Of a stretch of DNA of 64,000 nucleotides, positions 25,607 through 34,527 are shown piece by piece; the first letter of the stretch is position 1, and every line of letters begins with the position of its first letter. The DNA is from Rhodanobacteraceae bacterium (GTDB lineage: Bacteria; Pseudomonadota; Gammaproteobacteria; Xanthomonadales; Xanthomonadaceae): assembly GCA_024233975.1 (NCBI GenBank), contig JACKOX010000001.1, positions 253,603-317,602 of the forward strand, read 5' to 3'. The position numbers and the translations under genes were made by a program. Under the pieces are notes generated by a model. The model made no database searches. It had not been told where the DNA came from and saw only the letters and a program-made list of their open reading frames with translations.

Positions 25607-26716
25607 ATGAAATCCCGTGCCGCCGTCGCCTTCGCCGCTGGCGAACCGCTGAAGATCGTCGAGATCGACGTCGCCCCGCCGAAGGCCGGCGAGGTGCTGA
25701 TCAGGATCAGCCATACCGGCGTCTGTCACACCGATGCCTTCACCCTTTCCGGCGATGATCCGGAAGGCCTGTTCCCCTGCGTGCTGGGTCATGAAGGCGC
25801 GGGCGTCGTTGTCGAAGTCGGCGAAGGCGTGACCTCGGTGAAGCCGGGCGACCACGTGATTCCGCTGTACACCGCCGAATGCGGCGAATGCCTGTTCTGC
25901 AAGTCGGGCAAGACCAACCTGTGCACCTCGGTGCGCGCCACCCAGGGCAAGGGCGTGATGCCCGACGGCACCACGCGTTTCTCCTACAACGGCGAGCCGA
26001 TCTACCACTACATGGGTTGCTCGACCTTCAGCGAGTACACGGTGGTGGCCGAAGTGTCTCTGGCCAAGATCAATCCCGAGGCCAACCACGAGCACGTCTG
26101 CCTGCTCGGCTGCGGCGTGACCACTGGCATCGGGGCCGTGCACAACACGGCCAAGGTGCAGGAAGGCGATTCCGTCGCCGTGTTCGGTCTCGGCGGCATC
26201 GGCCTTGCAGTGATCCAGGGTGCGCGGCAGGCCAAGGCGGGCCGCATCATTGCCATCGATACCAATCCGTCGAAGTTCGAGCTGGCGAAGCAGTTCGGCG
26301 CCACCGACTGCGTGAACCCCAAAGACCACGACAAGCCGATCCAGGAAGTGATCGTCGGCATGACCGGTTGGGGCGTGGACCACAGCTTCGAGTGCATCGG
26401 CAACGTGCAGGTGATGCGCGCCGCGCTGGAATGCGCGCACCGCGGCTGGGGCCAGAGCGTGATCATCGGCGTCGCTGGCGCCGGACAGGAAATCAGCACG
26501 CGTCCGTTCCAGCTGGTCACCGGCCGCAGGTGGATGGGCACGGCCTTCGGCGGCGTGAAGGGCCGCTCGCAGCTGCCCGGCATGGTCGAGGATTCGATGA
26601 AGGGCGACATCCAGCTCGCCCCCTTCGTGACCCACACCATGCCGCTGGACGACATCAACGATGCCTTCGACCTGATGCACGAAGGCAAGTCGATCCGCAG
26701 CGTGGTGCATTACTGA
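25607..26716 (+). CDS. frmA: S-(hydroxymethyl)glutathione dehydrogenase / GSNO reductase (class III ADH)
   Basis: A 369-residue zinc alcohol dehydrogenase. Catalytic zinc ligands fit Cys40 (GVCHTDA), His62 (GHEGAG) and Cys169 (LLGCGVTTG); structural zinc Cys92, 95, 98 and 106. The Rossmann motif FGLGGIGLA lies near residues 193-201. The length and the MGCSTFSEYTVV stretch are typical of class III. The enzyme oxidises S-hydroxymethylglutathione and also reduces S-nitrosoglutathione. AAGGA precedes the start; the stop overlaps the next ATG. Confidence 0.96.
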   Translation: MKSRAAVAFAAGEPLKIVEIDVAPPKAGEVLIRISHTGVCHTDAFTLSGDDPEGLFPCVLGHEGAGVVVEVGEGVTSVKPGDHVIPLYTAECGECLFCKSGKTNLCTSVRATQGKGVMPDGTTRFSYNGEPIYHYMGCSTFSEYTVVAEVSLAKINPEANHEHVCLLGCGVTTGIGAVHNTAKVQEGDSVAVFGLGGIGLAVIQGARQAKAGRIIAIDTNPSKFELAKQFGATDCVNPKDHDKPIQEVIVGMTGWGVDHSFECIGNVQVMRAALECAHRGWGQSVIIGVAGAGQEISTRPFQLVTGRRWMGTAFGGVKGRSQLPGMVEDSMKGDIQLAPFVTHTMPLDDINDAFDLMHEGKSIRSVVHY

Positions 26717-27558
26717 TGGAGCGCGTCGAACGCCGCGCCTGCTTCGGCGGCTGGCAGGAAGTCTGGCAGCACCGCTCGGCGGTACTGGACTGCGACATGC
26801 GATTTGCCGTCTACCTGCCGCCACAGGCTGAAGGCGAACATGAAGCGCTGCCGGTGCTGTACTGGCTGTCCGGCCTCACCTGCAACGAGCAGAACTTCAT
26901 CACCAAGGCGGGCGCACAGCGCTACGCCGCCGAGCACGGCATCGTTCTTGTCGCGCCAGACACCAGTCCACGCGGCGAGGACGTGGCCAACGACGAAGCC
27001 TACGACCTCGGCCAGGGCGCCGGTTTCTACCTCAACGCCACGCAGGCGCCGTGGGCGGCGCATTTCCGCATGGAAGACTATGTGGTCGACGAACTGCCGC
27101 GTCTGGTCGAGGAGAACTTCCCGGTATCAAGCGCTCGCTCGATCAGCGGGCATTCGATGGGTGGGCATGGCGCATTGACCTTGGCACTTCGTCATCCGGG
27201 CCGCTATCGCAGCGTGTCGGCGTTTTCGCCCATCGTCGCGCCGTCGCAAGTGCCGTGGGGCGAAAAAGCCTTCACCGCCTATCTTGGCGATGACCGCGGG
27301 GCGTGGAAGCAGCGCGATGCCGTCGAACTGGTCGCCAATGCCAGCGAACGCCTGCCGCTGCTGGTCGACCAGGGCGATGCCGACGAATTCCTTGCCACCC
27401 AGCTGAAGCCCGAACTGCTTGAGATCGCCTGCCGCGGCGCTGGTCACCCGCTGACCCTGCGCCTGCAGCCCGGCTACGACCACAGCTATTACTTCATCGC
27501 CAGCTTCATCGGCGAGCACGTCGCCCATCATGCAGCGGCGCTGCGCCGCGGCGGCTGA
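26716..27558 (+). CDS. frmB: S-formylglutathione hydrolase
   Basis: A 280-residue esterase-D-type alpha/beta hydrolase. Nucleophile Ser147 in GHSMGG, an acidic residue near 221-223 (DQGDADEF) and His256 (YDHSYYF) form the triad. Its ATG shares a base with the frmA stop (TGATG). It releases formate and glutathione, the second step of glutathione-dependent formaldehyde oxidation. The same frame is open upstream through frmA in a wrong phase, which is not part of the protein. Confidence 0.95.
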   Translation: MERVERRACFGGWQEVWQHRSAVLDCDMRFAVYLPPQAEGEHEALPVLYWLSGLTCNEQNFITKAGAQRYAAEHGIVLVAPDTSPRGEDVANDEAYDLGQGAGFYLNATQAPWAAHFRMEDYVVDELPRLVEENFPVSSARSISGHSMGGHGALTLALRHPGRYRSVSAFSPIVAPSQVPWGEKAFTAYLGDDRGAWKQRDAVELVANASERLPLLVDQGDADEFLATQLKPELLEIACRGAGHPLTLRLQPGYDHSYYFIASFIGEHVAHHAAALRRGG

Positions 27559-27710
27559 AACAGCACGCCGAACGCGTCGCCGCGACAACCCAAGCCGGAA
27601 ACTGCCGCCGGATTCCGGCGGCATGTCGATTTCGCCCTGCTTTTTTCGTTATGCGCTGGGACGGACCCAACCGGGCAGCCGTCCATTCCCCTTGAACAAG
27701 GAGCAAACGC

Positions 27711-28064
27711 ATGACGATCTACCAGAAACTGGGCGGCGCGGCCGCCATTGATGCGGCCGTCGACATCTTCTACCGCCGGGTCCTGTCCGACGAGCGGGTC
27801 AGCAACTTTTTCGACGATGTGGACATGGAGCGGCAGCACGCCAAGCAGCGGGCATTCCTGACCATGGTCCTCGGTGGCCCGCACGAATACAGCGGTCGCG
27901 ACCTGCGCAGCGCGCATCAGCGCATGGCGCTCAATGATGGCCATTTCGACGCCGTCGCCGAGCACCTGGAGGCCACGCTGCAGGAGCTGCAGGTCGGTTC
28001 GGACGACATCTCCGCCGTGCTCGCCGTGGTCGAAGGCGCCCGCCCGGACGTTCTGGATCGCTGA
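27711..28064 (+). CDS. glbN: group I truncated hemoglobin (trHbN)
   Basis: A 117-residue 2-over-2 globin. YQKLGGAAAIDAAVDIFYRRV, VSNFFDDVDM and FLTMVLGGPHEYSG (the GGP turn) are family signatures; the proximal His is likely His69 in RSAHQRM. GAACAAGGAG precedes the start. The gene lies 152 bases after frmB and 12 bases before a ferredoxin-type reductase. Group I members elsewhere convert NO to nitrate; with its neighbour this gene may form an NO dioxygenase pair. Confidence 0.9.
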   Translation: MTIYQKLGGAAAIDAAVDIFYRRVLSDERVSNFFDDVDMERQHAKQRAFLTMVLGGPHEYSGRDLRSAHQRMALNDGHFDAVAEHLEATLQELQVGSDDISAVLAVVEGARPDVLDR

Positions 28065-28076
28065 CTGGCGATCACC

Positions 28077-29075
28077 ATGGACAAGCCCAGCCAAACCGCG
28101 CGCATCCGTTTCGACGGATGCGACATCGCCTGCCGGCCCGGACAAAGCGTGCTGGAGGCGCTGGAACAGGCCGGCCATCGCGTGCCGTCCGGATGCCGCA
28201 GCGGCGCCTGCCAGGCCTGCCTGCTGCACGCCGACGACAGCGAAGCCACCACCGCAGCGCAGGCCGGGCTCAGTCCGGCCCAGCGCCTGACCGGCCTGTT
28301 CCTGAGCTGCCAGTGCCGCCCTGCCGCCAACGAGCAGCTGCATGTGCGTCGACCTGCCGACAGCCCACGTCATGTCGCCCGGGTGCTCGGACAGACCTGG
28401 CTGGGCGCGTCGGTGTATCGCCTGCGCCTGCACTGCGACATCGACTACCTCCCCGGACAATACATCACCCTGTTTCGCGACGACTGCACGGCACGCAGCT
28501 TCTCCATCGCCAGCCTTCCGGGGCCGGATCGGCAGATCGACCTGCACGTCCGGCATCGCCGTGACGGCGCGGTCAGCGATTGGGCCGCCCGGCTGAAGCC
28601 CGACAGCCAGCTCTGGCTGCAGGGTCCGATGGGGCGCTGTGTCTATGCGAGTCCGGCGGACCAGCCGCTACTGCTACTGGCCCTTGGCACCGGCCTCGGC
28701 GCGATGACGGCGATTCTCCACCACGCGCTTTCGCGGGGGCATCGTGCACCGATCCACCTGCTGGCGGCGACCCGTCGCGCCGTGGATGCCTATGGACTGG
28801 ACCTGCGCGACCAGTTGCCGAAAGGCCATCCGGTGACGATCCGGCACATGGCCCTGCAGGGGCAGCGACCCGGCATGGAGCAGCAGGACCTGTACGACGC
28901 GGTGCGGGCCGGTTACCCGGATCTGGCGGGCTGGGCCGTCCATCTCTGCGGCAGCGAACGCATGGTGGCAACCCTGCGTCGCCACGCCTTCGTCGCCGGC
29001 GCGGCGATGCGCGACATCCATGCGGACATTTTCCACTCGGGAACTGCAGGTCGCGAAGTCCGCAACAGCGCCTGA
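28077..29075 (+). CDS. 2Fe-2S ferredoxin / FAD / NAD(P)H reductase
   Basis: A 332-residue electron-transfer flavoprotein. A plant-type ferredoxin domain (Cys40, Cys45, Cys48 in SGCRSGACQACL and a fourth Cys at 78 or 80) is followed by an FAD domain (YLPGQYITLF, RSFSIAS) and a NAD(P)H domain (LALGTGLGAM, then HLCGSERM). The layout matches the reductase parts of oxygenases and methane monooxygenase-like systems. No oxygenase is near; the partner at hand is the truncated hemoglobin encoded 12 bases upstream. Confidence 0.85.
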   Translation: MDKPSQTARIRFDGCDIACRPGQSVLEALEQAGHRVPSGCRSGACQACLLHADDSEATTAAQAGLSPAQRLTGLFLSCQCRPAANEQLHVRRPADSPRHVARVLGQTWLGASVYRLRLHCDIDYLPGQYITLFRDDCTARSFSIASLPGPDRQIDLHVRHRRDGAVSDWAARLKPDSQLWLQGPMGRCVYASPADQPLLLLALGTGLGAMTAILHHALSRGHRAPIHLLAATRRAVDAYGLDLRDQLPKGHPVTIRHMALQGQRPGMEQQDLYDAVRAGYPDLAGWAVHLCGSERMVATLRRHAFVAGAAMRDIHADIFHSGTAGREVRNSA

Positions 29076-29186
29076 ATTTCCTCGCGACTCAAACACGAAA
29101 GCCATGCGGAGCGGCTTCGGAGATCGATCAGCACCTGGCAAGTTGATGGCAATGGCCCGTGTCGGACATGCCGCGACCGTCTTCTG

Positions 29187-30140
29187 CTAACCGAGCGCCA
29201 GATGCAGCTGCCAGCCCATGAAGGCCAGGAAGGCGGCGAACAGGATGCCGCCCTCGTAGCGCTTGATGGCGAGATCGCCGCGCACCATCGGATAGAGCAC
29301 CATCGAGAAGGCCAGCATCGCCGGCAGTTCCACCCATAGCAGCGATTTGGAAACCAGCAGCGGATGCACGGTTGCCGTGGCGCCGATGATCAGCAGGATG
29401 TTGAACAGGCAGGAACCGACCACATTGCCCACGGCGATATCGCTATGCCCGCGCCAGGCCGCGATTCCGGATGCCGCGAGTTCCGGCAGCGAGGTACCAA
29501 TGGCCACCACGGTCAGGCCGACGATCAGTTCGCTCATGCCCCAGATCGTGGCCATGCCGACGGCGGCCTCCACCATCAGCTGCGAGGCATACAGCAGCAG
29601 GCCAAGACCGACCACCAGACGCATGCCGCAGCGCCACCATTCGGTGCGGGTTTCGGCGGTCTCGGTCAGCGCGTCCTGCACTACCGATGGCTCATGCTTG
29701 GCATCGCGCGCCACGTACACCATCAGCGCCGCGAAACCGGCCAGCAGGATGACGCCGTCGACGCGACCGATGCGGCCGTCGAAACACAGCAGCCAGAGCA
29801 CCAGGCCGATACCAATCAGCAGCGGCACTTCCACTCGCAGCAGGCGCATCTGCACCGCCAGCGGCTGGAAAATGGCGATCAGGCCAAGAATGAGGCCGAT
29901 GTTGGCAATGTTGCTGCCGACCACGTTGCCGACAGCGAGGTCGTAGCGTCCCTGGTAGGCCGCGGTCAGGTTGACCGCCAATTCCGGCGCGGAGGTGCCG
30001 AAGCCGACCAGCACCATGCCGACGACGAACGGACGGATGCCCATCCTGAGCGCGATGCCGCCCGCACCCTTCACGAAGGAATCCGCGCCCAGCACCAGCA
30101 GCACCAGACCCAGCACGAACCAACCAACCAATCCCAGCAT
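29187..30140 (-). CDS. Ca2+/Na+ (CaCA-family) exchanger, YrbG-like
   Basis: A 317-residue membrane protein; start MLGLVGWFVLG with GAGG upstream is preferred over an ATG/other start 14 codons earlier. Two inverted halves each carry the alpha-repeat signature: GFGTSAPELAVNL with GNVVGSNIANIGLILG, and AIGTSLPELAASG with GNVVGSCLFNILLIIG. Two five-helix bundles flank a soluble loop. Exchanges Ca2+ for Na+ or H+ across the inner membrane. Stands downstream of fabB on the same strand. Confidence 0.92.
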   Translation of the reverse strand: MLGLVGWFVLGLVLLVLGADSFVKGAGGIALRMGIRPFVVGMVLVGFGTSAPELAVNLTAAYQGRYDLAVGNVVGSNIANIGLILGLIAIFQPLAVQMRLLRVEVPLLIGIGLVLWLLCFDGRIGRVDGVILLAGFAALMVYVARDAKHEPSVVQDALTETAETRTEWWRCGMRLVVGLGLLLYASQLMVEAAVGMATIWGMSELIVGLTVVAIGTSLPELAASGIAAWRGHSDIAVGNVVGSCLFNILLIIGATATVHPLLVSKSLLWVELPAMLAFSMVLYPMVRGDLAIKRYEGGILFAAFLAFMGWQLHLALG

Positions 30141-30215
30141 CCGGGGAACCTCAGATGACAAACTGTCCGGCATTCTACGCAAAGCCGGGCTGGCGGGCTG
30201 TGTCCCGCCCGCCGG

Positions 30216-31430
30216 TCAGCCGTTGAAGCGGGACATCACCAGGCAGCCGTTGGTGCCGCCGAAGCCGAAGCTGTTGGAAAGCACCGTGTCGACGCGGGCA
30301 TCACGGCTCTCACGCAGGATCGGAAAACCCTCGGCGCGCTCGTCCACGCGGTCGATGTTCGCGGAGCCGGCGAGGAAGCCGTCACGCAGCATCAGCAGGC
30401 AATAGATCGCTTCGTGCACGCTGGCCGCGCCCAGCGAATGCCCGCTCAACGCCTTGGTGGACGACAACGGCGGCAGCTCCGCGCCGAATGCCTCACGCAC
30501 GGCATTGAGTTCGACAATGTCGCCCAGCGGTGTCGAGGTGCCGTGGGTGTTGATGTAGTCGATCGGGCGATCCAGCTTTGCAGTCGCCATGCGCATGCAG
30601 CGCACCGCGCCCTCGCCCGACGGCGCGACCATGTCCACGCCATCCGAGGTGACGCCGTAACCGACCAGCTCGGCGAGGATGTTGGCGCCACGTGCAGTCG
30701 CATGCTCCAGCGACTCCAGCACCAGCATGCCGCCGCCACCGGCGATGACGAAACCATCGCGGTCGGCGTCATAGGGACGAGATGCACTCTCGGCACGATC
30801 GTTGAAATGAGTACTGAGGGCGCCCATCGCATCGAACTGGGAGGTCATGCCCCAGTGCAGCTCCTCACCGCCACCGGCGAACATCACGTCCTGCCCACCA
30901 TGGCGGATCAGGTCGGCTGCCGCGCCAATGCAGTGCGCGGAGGTCGCGCAGGCCGCGGCAATGCTGTAGCTGACGCCGCGAATGCCGAATACCGTCGCCA
31001 ACGCCGCGGAAACCGTCGAACACATCGTCCGCGGCACCATGTACGGGCCGACGCGACGCACGCCCTTCTGCCGCAGCAGGTCACCGGTCTCGATCTGCCA
31101 CTGCGCCGAGCCGCCACCGGAGCCGGCAATGACGCCGGTACGCTCGTGACTGATCTGCTCATCGGTTAAACCGGCATCGGCCGCAGCGTTGCGCATCGCC
31201 ACGCAGGCATAGGCGGCCGCATCGCCCATGAAGCGCTTCTGCTTGCGGTCGATCTCGGCGTCGAGGTCGATGACCGGCATGCCAGCGACCTGGCTGCGCA
31301 GGCCGATTTCCGCGTACTCGGGAAACGCACGAATACCGGAGCGGCCTTCGCGCAATGCCGTGGAAACACTGTCCGCATCGTTGCCCAGGCAGGACACGAT
31401 GCCCATGCCGGTGATCACCACGCGACGCAT
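30216..31430 (-). CDS. fabB: 3-oxoacyl-ACP synthase I
   Basis: The 404-residue condensing enzyme starts MRRVVITGMGIVSCLG. Active-site Cys161 (AAACATSAHC), His in INTHGTSTPLGD and His in ALSGHSLGAA form the triad. It elongates the cis-3-decenoyl product of FabA to make unsaturated fatty acids. The start lies two bases after the fabA stop, the usual fabAB operon. Any frame upstream of 31430 overlaps fabA and is spurious. Confidence 0.96.
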   Translation of the reverse strand: MRRVVITGMGIVSCLGNDADSVSTALREGRSGIRAFPEYAEIGLRSQVAGMPVIDLDAEIDRKQKRFMGDAAAYACVAMRNAAADAGLTDEQISHERTGVIAGSGGGSAQWQIETGDLLRQKGVRRVGPYMVPRTMCSTVSAALATVFGIRGVSYSIAAACATSAHCIGAAADLIRHGGQDVMFAGGGEELHWGMTSQFDAMGALSTHFNDRAESASRPYDADRDGFVIAGGGGMLVLESLEHATARGANILAELVGYGVTSDGVDMVAPSGEGAVRCMRMATAKLDRPIDYINTHGTSTPLGDIVELNAVREAFGAELPPLSSTKALSGHSLGAASVHEAIYCLLMLRDGFLAGSANIDRVDERAEGFPILRESRDARVDTVLSNSFGFGGTNGCLVMSRFNG

Positions 31431-31432
31431 GG

Positions 31433-31978
31433 TCAGAAAGATTCGGTTCGGGTGAACAGGCCAACGCGCAGGTCGCTGGCGGTATAGATCTCGCGGTCGT
31501 CGACAAAGGTGCGGCCATCGGCGATGACCAGCTCCAGCTTGCCGCGCAGCACGCGGCGGATGTCGATCTCGTATCGCACCAGTTTCGCCGCCGGCAGCAC
31601 CTGGCCGGTGAATTTCACCTGCCCGACACCCAGCGCACGACCGCGACCCTGCGCACCCAGCCACGGCAGGTAAAAGCCGGCCAACTGCCACATGGCGTCA
31701 AGGCCGAGGCATCCCGGCATCACCGGATCGCCTTCGAAATGGCAGTCGAAAAACCACAGGTCCGGGCGGATATCGAGCTCGGCGATCATCTCGCCCTTGC
31801 CGTAGCGCCCGCCTTCCTCGCTGATCCGGGTGATGCGATCAAACATCAGCATCGGCGGCAGCGGCAGACGCGCGTTGCCGGGGCCGAACCACTCGCCACG
31901 ACCAACGGCCAACAGGTCATCGCGATCCAGCGACGAAGGCCGTTCGACAGGGACGGAAAGGGCGGGAAGACTCGTCAT
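31433..31978 (-). CDS. fabA: 3-hydroxydecanoyl-ACP dehydratase/isomerase
   Basis: A 181-residue protein from MTSLPALSVPVERPSS; an ORF start 13 codons earlier is possible but adds no family sequence. Catalytic His80 (FFDCHFEGDPVMPG) and Asp94 (GLDA) are present. It dehydrates 3-hydroxydecanoyl-ACP and isomerises the double bond, the entry to anaerobic unsaturated fatty acid synthesis. First gene of fabA-fabB. Confidence 0.95.
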   Translation of the reverse strand: MTSLPALSVPVERPSSLDRDDLLAVGRGEWFGPGNARLPLPPMLMFDRITRISEEGGRYGKGEMIAELDIRPDLWFFDCHFEGDPVMPGCLGLDAMWQLAGFYLPWLGAQGRGRALGVGQVKFTGQVLPAAKLVRYEIDIRRVLRGKLELVIADGRTFVDDREIYTASDLRVGLFTRTESF

Positions 31979-32089
31979 GGGGGCGACATCTACGCATTTC
32001 CGGCGCCCTCGCGTCAACGATTTTCGCCGTACCTTTGCGTATGGAAATCAGCGAGTTGACACGTTTCCGCGAGCGCGCCGGCAGACTGG

Positions 32090-33517
32090 TCAGGGCTCCG
32101 GCTGCAGCAGCGGATCCTCCATCCCATCGCGGAACAGCGACGACTGGAAGCCGAGGATCGTCGGCTCCAGCTCTGCCACCAGGTCGCCAACCGGGCCGTC
32201 CGAGAGAACGCCCAGCAACAGGCGACCGTTCTCGTAAAGGGTCGATACGGCCACATCCTTCGCTCCGACACCGGTGCGATCCAGCTCCATGCGCCAGCGG
32301 CCCATTGCCCCGAAGCTCGTATCGAAGCTGCCGTCCGCGCGCAGGCGCGCTATCGCCAGTTCGCTGCCGTTGCTCCAGTACTGGTCGTCGCTGATGGTAA
32401 CGGTGAACAGCATGCGGCCCTGGTCATCGACGGTCATGCCGCTAACCTTCTCGTACTGGAACAGCTCGTCGAAGCGGAACCAGACGCGACCACCACCGTC
32501 ACCAAAAGCTGTATCCGCTTGCCCATCCGGGTCGAGCTTCGCTGCACCAACCCAGTCCAGGTTTCCGCCGTCACGCAACTGCAGGGCCGCCACGACGCTG
32601 CCGTCGGTCAGCATCTGCGCGTCACGAACCGACACCGCACCGTTACCACCGCCGACGCTGCCGAAATGCAGCCGGGCAAGACCATTGTCGCCATAGCTGC
32701 TATCGACGCTGCCATCGGCAATGTTGATCCGCACCGCATAGAGGTCCTGGGTTGTTTCGGGCGTGTAGCGCAAGCCGCCAAACACGATCACGACCTGCCC
32801 GTTGCGAACCCGGGTGACGTATGGCGTGAGCGTCTGCAACCCCGGCCATTCAAGCGTGACGTGGCCGCCCACGCCGAAGCCGATCAGCGGATCACCGGCC
32901 GGATCAAGGCCTGAGATGGTCACAGCTGTCGTCGTGATCAGGATCTGGTCATCGTAGAAGTAGCCGACCGCGAGCAGGCCGCCACCCGGAAGATTGGCCA
33001 GGTCACTGTAGGTCTCGGTGTCGAGTCCAACGCCAAACTCAAGGAACGCATGCGTGGCGCAGCCATTGTCATTGCCGAAGCTGCCGCTGAAGGCCGTGCC
33101 GGCCACCGGAAGCAGACAGACGCCCGAATGACCGGCTGCGCGACCCGCCACGGCGATCTGTCCGTCCGCGCGGCGCACGCTCTTGACTGGATCGAAGTTC
33201 CCGCTGGTCCAGTCCGGCTCGGTGACGCCATCGCCGCCACCGAAACTGGTATCGGTGCTGCCGTCGGCGTTCAACCGCCACATCAGCACGCCGTGGAAAT
33301 CCGACTGGCGCGAGATCATCACGACCTTGCCGCTGGCGGTTCGGTGCAGGTCCGCCACGGGATAGCTGTAGCCGGAAGTGCCGGAAGGAAAACCGGTGGC
33401 CACGGCGATGCCATCGCCATCCCAACTGGGATCGGCGTCGGTGTCCGCGGCCATTGCAGCCGTGGAGGCAACCAACGCAAGCAGGAAGGGAACGATTCGA
33501 AAACGGCGGCGGGACAT
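32090..33517 (-). CDS. secreted delta-60-repeat protein with LFRDGME tail
   Basis: A 475-residue protein from MSRRRFRIVPFLLALV (CGGAG seven bases upstream) with a signal peptide ending near AAMAA. Delta-60 repeats are visible as LNADGSTDTSFGGGDG, LDPDGQADTAFGDGGG and LRADGSFDTSFG, spread over a beta-propeller-like region. The C-terminal end SSLFRDGMEDPLLQPEP resembles the tails of the beta-helix protein at 24035 and the remnant ending at 10830. Probably extracellular or cell-surface; function unknown. Confidence 0.85.
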   Translation of the reverse strand: MSRRRFRIVPFLLALVASTAAMAADTDADPSWDGDGIAVATGFPSGTSGYSYPVADLHRTASGKVVMISRQSDFHGVLMWRLNADGSTDTSFGGGDGVTEPDWTSGNFDPVKSVRRADGQIAVAGRAAGHSGVCLLPVAGTAFSGSFGNDNGCATHAFLEFGVGLDTETYSDLANLPGGGLLAVGYFYDDQILITTTAVTISGLDPAGDPLIGFGVGGHVTLEWPGLQTLTPYVTRVRNGQVVIVFGGLRYTPETTQDLYAVRINIADGSVDSSYGDNGLARLHFGSVGGGNGAVSVRDAQMLTDGSVVAALQLRDGGNLDWVGAAKLDPDGQADTAFGDGGGRVWFRFDELFQYEKVSGMTVDDQGRMLFTVTISDDQYWSNGSELAIARLRADGSFDTSFGAMGRWRMELDRTGVGAKDVAVSTLYENGRLLLGVLSDGPVGDLVAELEPTILGFQSSLFRDGMEDPLLQPEP

Positions 33518-33676
33518 GGCGTGCTCCGGAGAAGGGCGTTGGTCATTCATGCGGCAAACCGGACGCCCGGGGATCACGCCATCGCACAAAGCCACCGAAT
33601 CAATGGGTTACCATTTGAAGCGCCCCGCCAGCGCGTCCTCGCGGGGCGGAAAGTCCCTCGCCAGAAGCGGAGCGCC

Positions 33677-34429
33677 ATGACGGCCGAAACCTCTCCCACC
33701 ACCCGCGTCGCCCTGATCACCGGCGCCGCCCGACGTATCGGCGCCGCCATTGTGGAAACGCTGCACGAGGCCGGTTACAACGTCGCCATCCACTACCGCG
33801 CCTCCGCGTCCGACGCAGAAATACTGGCCGCGAAACTGGAGTCCCGGCGAGCGGGCAGCACGCTGCTGCTGCCAGCCGACCTTGCCGACACCAGCGGATT
33901 GGCCGGACTGGTGGAAAAGACGCTGGCGCGATTCGATAGTCTCGACGCACTGGTCAACAACGCCTCCGGCTTCCGTCCGACGCCGGTCGGCGACATCACC
34001 GAAGCCGATTGGGACGAACTGTTTGCCGCCAACGCCAAGGCGCCGTTGTTCCTGTCGCAGGCGGCAGCACCCGCCCTGCGCGAGTCGCGCGGCGCCATCG
34101 TCAACATCGTCGACATTTATGCCGAACGCCCGCTGGCCAATCACCCCGTCTACTGCATGGCCAAAGCCGCACTGGCCATGCTGACGCGCTCGCTGGCGCG
34201 CGACCTCGGCCCCGACGTGCGCGTCAACGGCGTGGCGCCCGGCGCGATCCTGTGGCCGGAAGACGGCAGCGTCTACACCGACAAGCAGGCAATGATCGAA
34301 CGCACACCGCTGCAACGCACCGGCCATCCCCAGGACATCGCCGACGCCGTGCTGTGGCTGCTGCGCGATGCGCGGTATTCGACTGGGGAGATTGTTCGTG
34401 TGGATGGTGGGCGGACGCTGGTGATTTGA
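33677..34429 (+). CDS. pteridine reductase (short-chain dehydrogenase)
   Basis: A 250-residue SDR. TGAARRIGAAIV is the NADPH-binding turn with the Arg pair typical of pteridine reductases; NNASGFRP, the Ser/Tyr/Lys site with YCMAK, and the C-terminal GEIVRVDGGRTL complete the fold. It likely reduces dihydrobiopterin or dihydrofolate (PTR1/FolM type). The neighbouring folK and folB support a folate role. Confidence 0.87.
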   Translation: MTAETSPTTRVALITGAARRIGAAIVETLHEAGYNVAIHYRASASDAEILAAKLESRRAGSTLLLPADLADTSGLAGLVEKTLARFDSLDALVNNASGFRPTPVGDITEADWDELFAANAKAPLFLSQAAAPALRESRGAIVNIVDIYAERPLANHPVYCMAKAALAMLTRSLARDLGPDVRVNGVAPGAILWPEDGSVYTDKQAMIERTPLQRTGHPQDIADAVLWLLRDARYSTGEIVRVDGGRTLVI

Positions 34430-34527
34430 GTCGTCGCGTTGGCCGCGATGGTCCGCGGAAGTGCTTTCACTGCCCTTTCAGGCCAACGAAAGTTCCTGAT
34501 CAGACTGAGACAGGCACACCGCTTCAA

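Noticed and set aside
25879..26715. Upstream extension of the frmB frame
   Set aside because: Out-of-phase reading of frmA; the real start is the ATG at 26716.
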